From NCBI GenBank assembly GCA_023101725.1, contig JALJCO010000109.1, forward strand, positions 123,361 to 187,360: a stretch of 64,000 nucleotides of DNA. Reading direction: 5' to 3'. This stretch comes from Atherinomorus stipes. Lineage: Eukaryota; Chordata; Actinopteri; Atheriniformes; Atherinidae. Below, one piece after another: positions 22,464 through 35,040 of this stretch. Positions within the stretch are counted from its first letter, which is position 1; every line of letters begins with the position of its first letter. A program made the translations under genes and the position numbers. Under the pieces are notes generated by a model. That model had not been told where the DNA came from, searched no databases, and worked only from the letters and a program-made list of their open reading frames with translations.

Positions 22464-23340
22464 CATAGATGCAGAATCTCGTGGCTAAATTAAAGAATGA
22501 GGTGAGGAAGGTTTTAAGGCGAGAAAGGAGCCAGAGCAGCAAGAATCCAGGAGAAGACTGTCGTCTGAAGGGTGAATAAAAACATCTGCTCTGTTTTTAT
22601 GACTCTTTTTTTATTAAACTTCGTTTTTTAATTAAAATTTAAATATCAAAAAGCTGAATATGATATTTTCTGTGCTTTTAATCAGTTCTGACTGCAGAGC
22701 TGCAGTGGTAGAAACTGACCAGCAGGGGGAGTCATGGCCTCAGTGATGAAGCCAGGACAAACCGGGTGAAAACGTTTTCCAAACTCGGTGAATGTTCGTG
22801 TTTCTGTTAACAATCCAGATGCAACCTGCTCAGAGAACAAACCCGTTTCTGGAAGGTTCTGGTCCTGCTGCAGGTTTTTGTTCCTCTGAAGTTTAACAGT
22901 GATGTTTCAGTTTCCTCCTGCAAGTCGGTGAAATCACAGAAAACTGGAGTTTGCAGTAGGAACCGTTCCCTCCCAGCTGCTGCTGCGGTTACCAGGTAAC
23001 ATGACAGTGTTGATCAGGTTACCATGGAGATTAGAGTGCAGCCATCAGGCAAACAGGATGGTGCTGCATGCAGAATATTCTGCAGCATCAGCAGTGAAGT
23101 TGAGCTGCAGGGAGGAAAAGTCAGCTGAAGTTCAGAGACCCGGGATTCGTGCTGGAGCGAAGATCTCTGCACCTGCGAGGAAGCGGCCGTCCAAACATGT
23201 CGCGTACGAAAATGACGGGAGAAACGCCGCCAAACTACCGAGTTTAAACCCCCCGCAGTTACATGTGAACTCTGTCCACGTTAGAGCTGCTGATCACGTC
23301 ATCAGAACACGTATGAAAGCAGAGACGCTGCTGTTCCAGA
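22464..23340. other. Intergenic sequence downstream of TAF1B
   Basis: It contains a candidate TAF1B poly(A) signal (AATAAA, 22575-22580). The open frame 23001-23381 runs into the minisatellite and matches no protein I know. No gene is supported. Confidence 0.5.
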
Positions 23341-23345
23341 GACGT

Positions 23346-23941
23346 CTGACTCACAATCAGCCAATCAGAGACCGCGTCTGACTCACAGACTGACAGAAAC
23401 TCACAATCAGCCAATCAGAGACCGCGTCTGACTCACGGACGGACGGAAACTCACAATCAGCCAATCAAAGACCGCGTCTGACTCACGGACGGACGGAAAC
23501 TCACAATCAGCCAATCAGAGACCGCGTCTGACTCACGGACGGACGGAAACTCACAATCAGCCAATCAAAGACCGCGTCTGACTCACGGACGGACGGAAAC
23601 TCACAATCAGCCAATCAGAGACCGCGTCTGACTCACGGACGGACGGAAACTCACAATCAGCCAATCAGAGACCGCGTCTGACTCACGGACGGACAGAAAC
23701 GCACAATCAGCCAATCAGAGACCACGTCTGACTCACGGACGGACAGAAACGCACAATCAGCCAATCAGAGACCGCGTCTGACTCACGGACGGACAGAAAC
23801 GCACAATCAGCCAATCAGAGACCGCGTCTGACTGACGGACGGACAGAAACTCACAATCAGCCAATCAGAGACCGCGTCTGACTCATGGACAGACGGAAAG
23901 TCACAATCAGCCAATCAGAGACCGCGTCTGACTCACGGACA
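23346..23941 (+). repeat. 50-bp minisatellite, 12 units, each with CCAATCA and TGACTCA
   Basis: Units of exactly 50 bp run CAATCAGCCAATCAGAGACC, then GCGTCTGACTCACGGACGGA, then CGGAAACTCA. CCAAT repeats at 50-bp spacing from about 23360 to 23910, twelve times. TGACTCA is kept in most units (TGACTGA once near 23830). Confidence 0.95.
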
Positions 23942-23942
23942 G

Positions 23943-24560
23943 ATTCCTAAGATTACTTTACTCATTCCTTAAACTACTTGTACTACTTTGTTCTTTCTTG
24001 GGATTACTTCACTCATTCCTGGAACTACTTTACTCATTCCTAGAATACTTAGTAGTACTTCACTCATTCCTGGAACTACTTTACTCATTCCTAGAATACT
24101 TAGTAGTACTTTAGTCATTCCTAGCACTACTTTACTCATTCCTAGTAGTACTTTACTCATTCCTAGCACTACTTAGTAGTACTTTACTCATTCCTGGAAC
24201 TACTTTACTCATTCCTAGAATACTTAGTAGTACTTTAGTCATTCCTAGCACTACTTTACTCATTCCTAGTAGTACTTTACTCATTCCTAGCACTACTTAG
24301 TAGTACTTTACTCATTCCTGTGACTACTTTACTCATTCCTAGAATACTTCGTAGTACTTTACTCATTCCTGGAACTACTTTACTCATTCCTAGAATACTT
24401 AGTAGTACTTTACTCATTCCTAGCACTACTTAGTAGTACTTTACTCATTCCTGTGACTGCTTTACTCATTCCTAGAATACTTTGTAGTACTTTACTCGTT
24501 CCTAGAATACTTTGTAGTACTTTACTCATTCCTAGAATACTTGGTAGTACTTGACTCGTT
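23943..24560 (+). repeat. ACTCATTCCT-rich minisatellite
   Basis: Irregular tandem units built from CTTTACTCATTCCTAGAAT and ACTTAGTAGTA alternate for about 600 bp directly after the 50-bp array. Unit length varies (about 16 to 60 bp, with higher-order blocks). CATTCCT occurs more than twenty times. Confidence 0.9.
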
Positions 24561-27500
24561 CCTGGATGAACTGCTTTGCTGTTTCTTTCTCTGGGATGTT
24601 TTGGTTGTGTTGGACAGTGACAAACAGGAAAAGGAGTCGGAGAGTCGGGATGACGGGCAGCAAACGGTCCGAGGCCGGGAACTGAACCTGGACCAGCTGC
24701 AGGACGGATGCTAAACCGGTTCAGCTAAACGTCGCCTTGCTGTGGTCTGGTTTTCACTGAAAATCGCGTTTTCATTTAGGAGGAGATGCGTTTCCACGTT
24801 CTACTGTGTTCCAGGTGAATTTACTCTGACACAGTAACACGTATCTGTACTCTGACACTGCTGTAGTACTCTCACACGCCTCAGCTTTCTGTAGAGACCA
24901 AAGTCACACTTACAGCCCCGTAGTTGTAAAGATATATTTATTTGGGGTGTGTCATTTCAGACGGGAGGCAGAAAAATAGGCCTCATCAAGAAGAAGTTAA
25001 TATCATTTGATGGATTTTTCTCAGCTCGATGTTTCAGTGCAGTCTTGGGAAACACAGCAGGCTGAAATGAGCAGAATGACCCTTTATTTCAGTAAACCAG
25101 TGAGAGAAGTCCATATTTAACTTTTCATACCAACAAAACATACACATGTACTTAATAAGAATCAGATTCACTTTTGATTTCTTTGTGAAAAAGTATTTTC
25201 AGGTTATTTTCTGATACTGGGAAGAAACCGTTTTTACTTGTGGACAGGTTTGGAACAGAACCAGAGTCCGAGTTCTGGTTTTATCTCTGAGGGGAAACCT
25301 CGAGCAGCCGCTCCAGAACGTGAAAGGAAAGCCGGAGACTTTCCTGCTGCTTCTGTCAGACAGCTGATAGAAACATCTGGAACGTCTCCAGTTTTCCCAG
25401 ACGTTCCTGGAAAGTCGGTGTGTAACGGAGTTGCACGGAGTCGCCAGTGCAGCGCTGCAGTTTTCCTGCCGTTCAGACGCCAGCTGGGACCAGCAAATAT
25501 GCCGAATAAATCACTCCCATTTTCCTCCAACTCAGGAAGCTTTCAGAGCCGAACGAAACATCTCAGATCTTCACTGCATTGTTTCATTCAGGTTGAAGTT
25601 CAAAAACTTATTTTCTGTTTGCAGTAAATCAGCTTCAGTGGTTCCAGTTTTTATGGAAGATTTTATCTTTTCATTAACTTCTTATTTCTCGCGTCTGTCA
25701 TTCTTATTTTTTTTAAATAGTTCTTTTAATAACTGACCAAATTTTCTGGTTCAATAATTATTGTTTTTAGAAAAACATCAGATGTGAAATGGAGGCCAAA
25801 TGGATTTTAAAACCTGATCAATAAGTCAGAAAGTCGTCAATAAACCAGATCAAATAGAAACTCACTTAATACAACTTTGTTTTTGAAGTGTAAATCATTT
25901 TTCACAAAAGAAAAATAAACTTTTATTTTTGTATCAATAAATTGATGAAGAATTTTTACATTTTTTAATCCAACTTTTTATTTTAACTGAAATCAAATTG
26001 ATAAATAATTGAAAATGCTGTTTAATATTGAAGCAAAAATGTCACTAAATGAGAAAGTTTCAGGAAAAAAACACTTAAATGTTTCTTTTATGTGTCACCT
26101 TTATAGATGTGGACGAAAATATTTTCATTTTTTGGTAAATATAAAATATGTTTAGTTGTAATCACAGTTTTTGTTTTTTATGTTTGCAGATGCTGAAAAT
26201 TCAGAACCTAAAAGTTTTTGTTTGCTGTAAATAATTTAAATAAATCATTATTAGAATAAAATGTAAAAAAAAAAAGTATTTTAAAAACTGAATTGTTATT
26301 TTTAATTGGTATTAATTATTTTTTGCAGTTGTAATTTTTTCATGTTGGAAGAAAAAATGAAAAAGACACCTTTCAAAACAACTTGTGTAAATTATTTATT
26401 CATTTATTTATCAGATATTTGAGGAGCTAAATTTGATACAGAAAAATTGCACCATTTTAATGTTGAAATAGTTTATAATTATTTATAGAAAATTAATGTC
26501 TGTTTTTAATTTAGTGGACTTGTGAAAATGTCCCCACGTCCTGATGAGATCTTTTTCTGCTTATTTCTGATTTTTAATGTCCTTACTAACAGAATGGCAT
26601 TAATTACTAAAATAAATAAATGAAAATAAAACATTAAAAAATGCTCCCTTCCTATTTCCCTATAAAACGTTATATAAAACTGTCCCCACAAAAATAAAAA
26701 AAAAAAAAAAAAGGGCAGATGTCCCTTTTATAAAAACGTTTTCTAAAAATGTCTCAACTTCTGTGGAAATTTCCACGCTGGATAAAAATGCTCTCAAGTC
26801 AAAGTTTATTTCTGTAAAACTTAAAAACGACCAAACGGTTGTTCAGGTTCTAACATGAACTGCACCGGTCAAAAGTCTATAAAAGGGCAATAAAACATGA
26901 GGCTGTGCAAAACAAACAAATAAAAACAAATCTGAAATATAAAGACATGATTGCCAACATCTCCTCAGGCCTAAAATCCTTTTTCTGAAACATCCACGTG
27001 TAAAAAAAGGTCCTTCACTCATGAACGGTTCCCAACAAAGATCCCACTCTTAAATAATTTCTCAAACTCTTCAGATAATTTCAGAAATTCATTTGAATAA
27101 ATGTTTTTTTCCTCATTTTCTGTTTGTATTTATGTTTGTTGAACAAAAAGCACGAATATTTGATTGAGATTAAATTGATGAAAATAATCTTTTATGATTT
27201 AATTTCCAGTTTAAAAATGATCATTTAGAAATTGAAGCTTATATTACTGTGAAATGACCATGTCTGCGTGAACATTTATATTTTTTAACTTTATTAGACT
27301 CCCTGAAAATACAAACCTGTGGATTTGGATCCTGATGAACCGTGAACCTGAACACCTCTCAGACCCGAGGACTCCAATCACTCCTTCATTTTGAGAATAA
27401 TATTTCTGTCATTACACCAAAAAAGTCAAACCTTTAAGGAGATTCAACTCAGTTGAAGTTTGTCCAAAAATACTAAAGTTTGATTCGTGTTCGTCCTGGA

Positions 27501-27770
27501 AATTCACCGTTCTCAGCATCTGAGCTTGACGAGCCACAGAGGAACGAGAACAGCCCGTTTGGTGCACATCTGTGGGCATTTATGAAGGAAAATCTGAAAA
27601 GCTGTGATGACTAACTGATGTAGGTGTGGTCAAATTCTCATGTGATGGAGTTATGTTCACTGACTCACGTCAGCTTTCACATAAGCTGGCCTTCCGCAGC
27701 TTTGATGGGGAAGGCCGGTCCACGAAGGGGCTCCGAAACACCCAGAAAACTCTGTCAGAGACCAGATAAG
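24561..27770. other. Intergenic, AT-rich, no gene recognised
   Basis: Sequence is mostly single-copy in appearance and AT-rich from 25620. Short open frames at 25234-25736 look unrelated to known proteins. A possible retroelement 3' tail (TCAAGTCAAAGTTTATTTCT, about 26797) precedes A-rich sequence. Confidence 0.4.
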
Positions 27771-28813
27771 CAGCGGTTCTCCACCTTTTTCATGTTGGAT
27801 CCAGTTTTCAGTCCAAACTGGTCCAGGTCCATTCATATTTTAACACTGTATCAGTGTAATGATGTAATTTTGGTTTCTTTCTTTAATAACTAAAGCAAAT
27901 CCAGCTGCTTTAACAGACTGAACCTGTAAAATGTGGCTGATAAACATGAATAACATCATATAAAATATATTCTGAGATGGTCACAAACACATTTATATCA
28001 CACGTATAATTCATGGAAGAAAATCAGACTCCTACAAGAACAAATCAGAATTAGGCTATAAACACAAAATCTACAATATTTTACTACAAAAAGAGGAACA
28101 ACAGAAAAACTGATGGAAACTGATTTAAAAAAGAGATAAAATGCTGCAGTAATAGATCACATTGGAAATAAAAAGGCTCAATTTAAATAATCTGTAAAAA
28201 CCTGGATTTTATTTGTTTAGACAGAAAAATTAAAGCACAAAATTTCATTCAACAATTTATTTATTTAAACTTTTCTTAGAAATTTTTAAAGAATTTCCAA
28301 ACATAACAGACATTTTCTGCATCAACAGCTGATTTTCTCTCTTTTCCTTAAAAATTCTTTTTTTCCATCGAGTGTTAGATGTTTGTTTCTAGATTAAGCT
28401 GCAGATAGCGTTAGCATTAACATTAGCGTGAGCATGAGCTGGTCTCCATCCATCTTCCAGCTCTGCTTTGTTATCTCCACTCTCTAATCCATATTTAATA
28501 AACTGGAGTGGGTTTTTGCCTCTTTAGGGTTTGGGACCATTTTTATCTTCATTATTTCGTTTTAATTCTTCTTTACAACGTTAGCTACAGGCTAGCAGCT
28601 AGCTGAGTGTCTTCTTCTGCTTGTTTGTTGAACTCTGACAGATTAGCGCCACCAGGTGGGGGGAGGCTACATTGCAACTCATCCAGTCATAAATAACAGT
28701 GTAAATATACGGTCCTCGTGGCCCACATGTGGAAAAAGAAAGTTTTTTTGTGGCCCTCTTGGTGGTGCTTGAGGCCCGAGCTTGGGCCGCGGCCCCATGG
28801 TTAAGAATCACTG
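27771..28813. mobile_element. Possible hAT (Charlie-type ends) element
   Basis: The left end CAGCGGTTCTCCACC and the right end GGTTAAGAATCACTG are inverted with a few changes, as in Charlie-type hAT elements (CAGTGGTTCTCAACC). No target duplication was found, and the pairing of ends 1 kb apart is not secure. Confidence 0.4.
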
Positions 28814-29298
28814 CTTTAAAACAGGCATTTTAGTCTCGGACGAGCCTTAAACCCTGTCTTTCAAACCAGGCCTGAGTGCGTCATCTCAGCTTAATTCAGA
28901 TTCATTCAGTAGTTGTCTGGACTCTAACTGTTCAGCCGGATCTGTCATCAACACAACATTGCCTCCTAAAATCTGCCATGGCTGGTTTAGTTTTGGTTAA
29001 ATCGTTAATATTATGAATATTTTTAGCATCTCATGTCTTTAAAGACCCTCCCCAATCCTCCTTTTAGTTATCTTAAAATACTCTCAGTGGTCTTAAAATT
29101 GTGATTATGAAGTTTTTAGTAAAAATCCCCAAACGTGTGCCATTTACCAGGACTCTGCCTCTGCAGAGCGCCAGTGGCTCATTAGTAATTCGCCTATGAG
29201 TTGTGGGCGGAGTTGTAAGTTGTGGGCGGAGTCAGCGCTGCTCAGTCCCACCGCCTCCCAAGAAACCTTATTCCTGCCGCACATGACAGCTTTCTGCT

Positions 29299-30110
29299 GA
29301 GCTGAAGTCATGGAGGCCGGTGGCTCAGCAGATCGTCGCCGTGTCGCCTGATTTTTGGGGAGTTTTCTACCTGTCGAGGCCTTCAGGTGAGAATCAAACA
29401 CGTTTGATATTTTTTGCCTCACGGGGTGAAAAACTCACCGTGTGCGCTCAACTTGAACTCTGCTAAGGGCAGAAGATCTAGCGACCAATCAAAACGCGAC
29501 CACAGATCACATGATTTAAAGATGGCAGCTCGCGGCGACGTCGTCCGTTACATTTTGGAGGATAAATTGGTGGAAATGCGTCCAGACTAAACCAGCTGAT
29601 ATGATGCTTCCAGATATCGTCTCTGTCTCAGTTTCAGCCATTTTTCTTACGTGACTTCTTCTTCTTTCCAGTTTGATGGCGGTTGGCGAACTAAAAGGTG
29701 CATCACCGCCACCAACTGGTACGATTATGCTATAGTTCAGTGTGTCGCGTACGATTTACTTAATTAAACGACAAAATAAATGAAAATTAAATACGATAAC
29801 AATTCAGTCTCCAACAAAAAGATCCACAAAACTTTTCTGCTTCGGTCTTTGGATCTTTTTGCAAAATATCATCAAGTCTTCTAACGTGATCTTGAAATCA
29901 TGTGATTAGCGGACGCATTTTGATTGGTCGCTAGATCTTCTGTCCTCAGCAGAGCTCAAGTTGAGCGCACACAGTGAGTTTTTCACCCCGCGAGGCAAAA
30001 AATATCGAACGTGTTTGATTTTCACCTGAAGGCCTCGTGAGGCAGAAAAGTCACCAGAAATCAGACGACACGGCGACGATCTGCTGAGCCAACGGCCTCC
30101 ATGACTTTAG
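29299..30110. mobile_element. Long inverted-repeat element, about 215-bp arms
   Basis: The left arm (29299-29516) and right arm (about 29895-30110) are inverted copies sharing CTGCTGAG, GACACGGCGACGATCTGCTG-type sequence, CTGAAGGCCTCG, GAGGCAAAAAATATCGAACG and GATTGGTCGCTAGATCTTCT. The 380-bp spacer contains GATGGCGGTTGGCGAAC. It looks like a non-autonomous DNA transposon with long terminal inverted repeats; exact ends and target duplication are unresolved. Confidence 0.6.
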
Positions 30111-32150
30111 CTCAGTAGTAGTAGATGGCTGCGTCAGACAAGCTTAAAAAATACGTTGTGGTCAACCAAGAAGTCGTGTTGTGGTCAAACAAGCGTCTGG
30201 AAGTCTGCTCGATTCTCTCGTAGGGGCAAAGCAGTCGTTATCGAAGCAGTTAAGGCGGTGGATGTTAGAGGAAAGTGTGTAAAAACTGATCAGTGACAGA
30301 TAGCGACACGATCGATCAAAGACACGATCAATAGACTGAACTACAGCGACGAAGTGCGCCAGCTGAAAGTAGGTCAAGCAGTGAGTCGGGAGGAGGGAGG
30401 GAGGGATAGAAAGAGACGTTTCTGTCAAACGTTATGTTGTGAAACAAACTTGTCGTGTCTTTTACAGCTAGTGAATAATCATTTTGCCTCCAAAACTCTT
30501 TTTCTCAGAGTTGTTTTAGTTGTTTCATAGAAGTAAACAGCTGTTCAGATGTTGGTGGTGTCACTAAAGTTCTACTTGAAGCGCATTGCTGCATAAAATG
30601 CTTGTTTTCTCAGCTTTTTAGTGAAAAGCAGCCTTTTTGCTGCAACTACCGCATGTTCCACCGCAGATTACTGAAGAACGTAAAAAGCTAGAAACATTTT
30701 TTTCCCGGTCCCGGTTTCTGAACGGCGGTTGGATGACCTGCTGTCTAAGGCTGGGAATCAGTAGGTGCCTCGCGATACAATACTATTACCATATTTTGCC
30801 TACGATAATAATATCACGAAACAGCAATTCTGCAAAATCGATATATTGCAATAAATTTATTCACGATATTTGTCACTGAAGACATTCCAAATTTATTGAC
30901 CAAAGTTCACCCAATGAGTTAACAGCAGTGCTTTGCATATGAACTCATTGCTATACCCAGCTTTACCACTAGATGTCAGTAACTCTTACACACTCTACCT
31001 TTAATATGTCGTATGACACTAGAGATTTCTGGATGGTGACGTCTTGTGTGTTTTTTCTGCATATTATGAAATCTATACTTGATACAAAAAAACCCAACTT
31101 TGATTGTTTGATTTGTTTCCAGTGAAGATGGCTGAGTTGACGTCGATAAGCTGGATTTTACAGTGATTTTCTTTCTGGTGCAGTTAAACATATGGCTGCC
31201 ACATGTGACCACAGGGACCGGCTTCACTGACCGGAGACTTTTCATCAGTGCTGATTAACACGTCCACGTGGAAGACATGTTGAAAGACTGAAAACAGGCT
31301 TCTTGGAAAAATGGTTCTGAGCAAAACTTTGCAGAAATGTCCTCTGGACCAAACGTTCTGAGTGAATGTGAAGTTTTCACGACACCGTCTGTATCAGGAC
31401 TGATTTCTGAAGCCTTTTCATTTTCTAATCTTCATCCAACGTTCCCGTTTTCCAAGCGTCCGGACGCTCGGCAGATGTGCTGTCATCTCTGGTCTTTCTT
31501 GCCCCGAGCTCCAGATTTGCTTGCAGGTTTTCAGTGTCATCACAGCTGATTTTTGAGCCTTCGGCAGGATTTTGCGGCTCTGGAACCACAGCAATGATCA
31601 CGTCTTTACACATCTTAACACAACAGTGTCATGAATCAGGTGTGTTGCAGGTAGTTGTGTGTTTTGTGAATCCAGGGAAACGTCTCCCCTCGTGTGCGTT
31701 GCAGGTTTTTTCTCTGACTTTATGCTGCGAAAAGCTGAGCTCAGTCTTTGATTTCCTCCTGCACAACTCGGGGAGTGTTTTCTGCCTGGAAACTGTTTTT
31801 ATGGATGGAGTGTTTTCCTTTTTTTTACTCCACAACCTCAGTGAACTTGGAAATGCGAATGAACTCGCGTCACCCCGCCTGCTGCCAGGTCCTGCTTCTG
31901 CCCCAGTTTCTGAGCTCACGTTCGCTCTGAGGAGCGAAGCCGCTGACGTGAGCGAGCCAGTCGCTGCCAGGTATGCCGGGGCCAGCAGGTGACGTGCAGG
32001 AGGGGGGGGGGTCTCCTGTCAATCACACACAGAAATCTGAAGCATCACAAAGAGCGCGCTTTGTCTTAAACAGGAACTGAAGCCCCCCCCCCATCACCTC
32101 CACCTCTGCTCATGTGTCTGTCCATGTCACCACGATGATGATGATGGTAC
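30111..32150. other. Intergenic, no gene recognised; element end near 31000
   Basis: A right end of the AGGTGCAGTATG family appears at about 30950-31003 (TTTACCACTAGATGTCAGTA then CTACCTTTAA). The 171-aa open frame at 31477-31992 has no recognisable domain, and the stretch is treated as non-coding. Confidence 0.4.
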
Positions 32151-32159
32151 ACCCCCCCC

Positions 32160-32460
32160 CCTGCAGCTTAAAGGGTTAATAGGCAGCCTCAACAAAGGAG
32201 TCTGTGCTGGGCCGGCGTGTGCACAAGTGGGGGGGAGGAAGGTGGTGGGAGGGAGAGCCTCGCCGCCTTGTAGCCCCGCCCTGAAATTCTTTACTGGAGA
32301 GGCTGTTTACAACCTCGATACATAGGAGTCCCTGGGTTCATCGGCCCGGTGGGGAGGGGGCGAGGTGGCTGGAGGGTGGGAGGGGGGGAGGTGGGGGAGT
32401 CACAGACAGGAAAATGGTACAGGAAGAAGACAATGAGGAAATATCGTGGGGGCCTCCAGA
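32160..32460 (+). other. GC-rich high-complexity block upstream of KLF11, possible conserved non-coding or relic exon
   Basis: GGTTAATAGGCAGCCTCAAC, CAACAAAGG and TTTACTGGAGAGGCTGTTTA stand out as complex sequence between G and C runs. At 32414-32434 an ATG frame reads MVQEEDN, similar to the short first coding exon of Grainyhead-like 1 and 2 (M-x-QE-x-DN). GRHL1 lies here in the human gene order, but no other GRHL exon is seen. Treated as a hypothesis. Confidence 0.2.
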
Positions 32461-33369
32461 GCTGCACGACCTAAGCACCCTTTTGTCTCACCTTCCTTCT
32501 TCATTTCCGTCTTTATCGTGAATTTAAATATGAAGAGTGCTGTGGCTGGCTGGGGGGTGGATGGGGGGGGGCACGGGGGACCTGTGGACTGTCTTGTCCT
32601 GAAGATGCAGCAGATTTCACGTCTTCCGCGGAAACTCAGCCGCTGTTCTGCAGGCGGAGCTGCAGCCGACTCGATTCCTTCAGGAAACAAAAACACACTT
32701 TGCATTGTTGTCATTCATGTGTTGTGTGCTGCAGGTTTCCACCTCCCTCTGCACACGCACACGTTAACACGAGTGTCATTAAATATTCTCACAGAGAAAA
32801 CAATGAAAATGTCTGATAGGGTCATCTTATATAACCAATTAATTCCTTAATTAACTAATCACATAAATAAAATTTGCTTACATGCAAGAAGGCAAACTGA
32901 CAAGCTGCAATCAGAATATTTTTGCTTAAAAGATTTTCTTCAGATTCATGAATATAATCATGGTCATATTTTTTGCATTATTTATATATATATATTCACA
33001 TATAAGTATTTATATTTTATATCATTCTCAAAAAGAGGACACAAAAGCAAATGAAACAAAAACCAAATAGAAATTACATGAATTAATTAAGCTACTAAAC
33101 TAGATATAATTAAATGGAACTGTTTTGATTTCTTTTATAGAAAAATATACCTAAAAATGAAGTTACGACGTTTTAATCACAATTATTGGTTGACATATTG
33201 TTAATTAAATTATTAATGAGTCGGAATAATAACATCGGTTTAAACTTTCGAGGTTTTCGCCATTTTAACCGTAAATGTGAAAGAAACGCTGCTGATTGGC
33301 TGCTAAATGACGCTTTCGGAATTTTCTGCTCCTTACTTCTTAATCGTTTATCTTTCTTTTGTCACTCAT
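32461..33369. other. Upstream flank of KLF11, no gene recognised
   Basis: After a G-rich patch (32540-32580) the sequence is AT-rich with a TATATATATA stretch (about 32983-32993). No coding or RNA feature was recognised. Confidence 0.4.
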
Positions 33370-33808
33370 TGTGTATCTGCAGCCTGTCGCGCGCGTCCTC
33401 GCGGGCCCGCCTCGCGCCTGTCTGCTCCCCAACCTTTCCCCCAGATCGGAGCGCGCTGCCGGGTTCATCGGGTTTACTCTGACACCGCTGACTCCGCGGC
33501 CACGCCCCCCCGGAGCCACGCACCCCACCGCGGGCCAATGGCGTCGCGGACACGTACAGATCACGCACCGCCTCGCCTGTGATTGGTCGGGCTTCGCTAC
33601 ACCTTTGGCCGTGATTGGCTGCGTGTTACCACCCGCCAGACTGCTCTGAATTTTGTTTCTGTGTTTTTTTTTCTCCTGTTTTTTTTTTTTTTTTTTTTCC
33701 CGGCTCTCTCAGCTGAAGCTCGCGCTCTGCTGGCAGAAGCGAAGCGTTCTTCATCCACGGCTCTCCTCTGCCTCACTTTGTCAACTCCTCTTCCTCCTCT
33801 CCCTCCTC
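33370..33808 (+). promoter_or_regulatory. KLF11 CpG-rich promoter and 5' UTR
   Basis: This is the most CpG-rich part of the window, with several CGCG and GGGCCCGCC-like runs, directly upstream of the short first coding exon. It contains two GATTGG boxes (about 33592 and 33611, inverted CCAAT) and one CCAAT (about 33535). A long T run at about 33681-33697 and a CT-rich stretch precede the ATG at 33809. No TATA box is seen. It fits a CpG-island promoter; the start site is not placed. Confidence 0.6.
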
Positions 33809-35008
33809 ATGCTCGGCTCCTGTCAGGTGAGTCCCGGCCGCCTTCTGCCGGCTGTCCGCCGGGTTCTGCTTAAAGTTGCTAGCCGTGGTGCAGCTGCTCC
33901 GTCCGGGTCCGGGTCTGGGTCCGGGTCCGGGTCTTGGGTCAGCAGGGGGGGAACCAGAGCTGGAGCTCCGCGTGTTTTCGCCTCGCATTTGCTCTTATTT
34001 TGGCGCTGTCACTGGGTTTATCTGAGGTCACAATGAACCCGTTGACTCCTGTGAGTGTGCGCATGTGTGCGCGCGCTCGCGTTTGCGCCTGAACAACAGT
34101 TGCGTCTCCGCAATGCATCGCTGCATCAGAAAGTTTGCAGATGTTGTCGGAGTGACGGAATCCAGCTGCTTGTTGTGATGCTGCTGCTGCTTCTTTTGTC
34201 TCACACATCCTGCTGCTTCGTCTTTGTTTCAGCCCAAACAGCTGCTGATTAATCGAAGAATGTCTGACTGATCGATTAATTACCTTTTTTTTTCTTTTGG
34301 TCCGTCTTTAAATACATAAATTGACATTATCTACATTTGGTTGTTTTTTTTATTAGCATTTTTCTCTCTTTTTGGTCAGGTGTGATATTTTACCTGCTAT
34401 TTGTCACCTTTTTCAGGCATTAATCATTTATAAAGAGAATAATCGGCAGATGTATTGATAGAGCTGCAGGTCTGGTCTTTGTTATTGGATCTATGATAAT
34501 AACAGCATACATAACCTGATTGAAATCAGGTAAAGATGTCATATTACACAGTAATTCATCATTTCAACCAATGAAACCATTAAAAAGTTAAATGTTATGG
34601 TGAAGCTGTGATAATGAACAATCTGCCTCTTATTTTACAGTTTGTCATGTTTAGATTTTCATTTCAGAGGAGTAAATATGTTGAGGAATGGAGTTAATGG
34701 GAAGGTTGAGGCTGCAACATGATTTTTTTTGCTTAAAATGTGCTGGAAAAAATATTTTCACACTTGAAGAGTCTAAATGTTTGATGAGTGAACCTGATTC
34801 AGTAAGATGGCTGCATACTGAAGATAAACAAACAATAATAAACAAGGCAAACATGAGGGGCGATCAGGTGTGTGTCTGGGACCAGGTGTGTCTGGTTGTT
34901 AAAGTGTGAATGAATCTGTTTGTGCTGTTGCGCGTGGTGTGTTTGTGTAACAGTGGGAAACTGCAGCATTCATGTGTTTGTTGCAGATTTTGACTTCCTG
35001 TTGGTAGC

Positions 35009-35040
<32 letters not shown>

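Noticed and set aside
25234..25736. Overlapping open frames of 98-129 codons in the intergenic region
   Set aside because: Both strands open, no recognisable motif, no splice partners found.
27771..28813. Confident hAT-Charlie element call
   Set aside because: Only the short ends resemble each other and no 8-bp duplication is present, so it is kept as a low-confidence feature only.
31477..31992. 171-codon open frame upstream of KLF11
   Set aside because: No recognisable domain or splice context, low-complexity composition, and a competing open frame on the opposite strand.
33583..34036. Open frames across the KLF11 promoter and first exon
   Set aside because: They arise from GC-rich, stop-poor sequence; the supported coding part is only the 18 bases ending at the donor at 33826.
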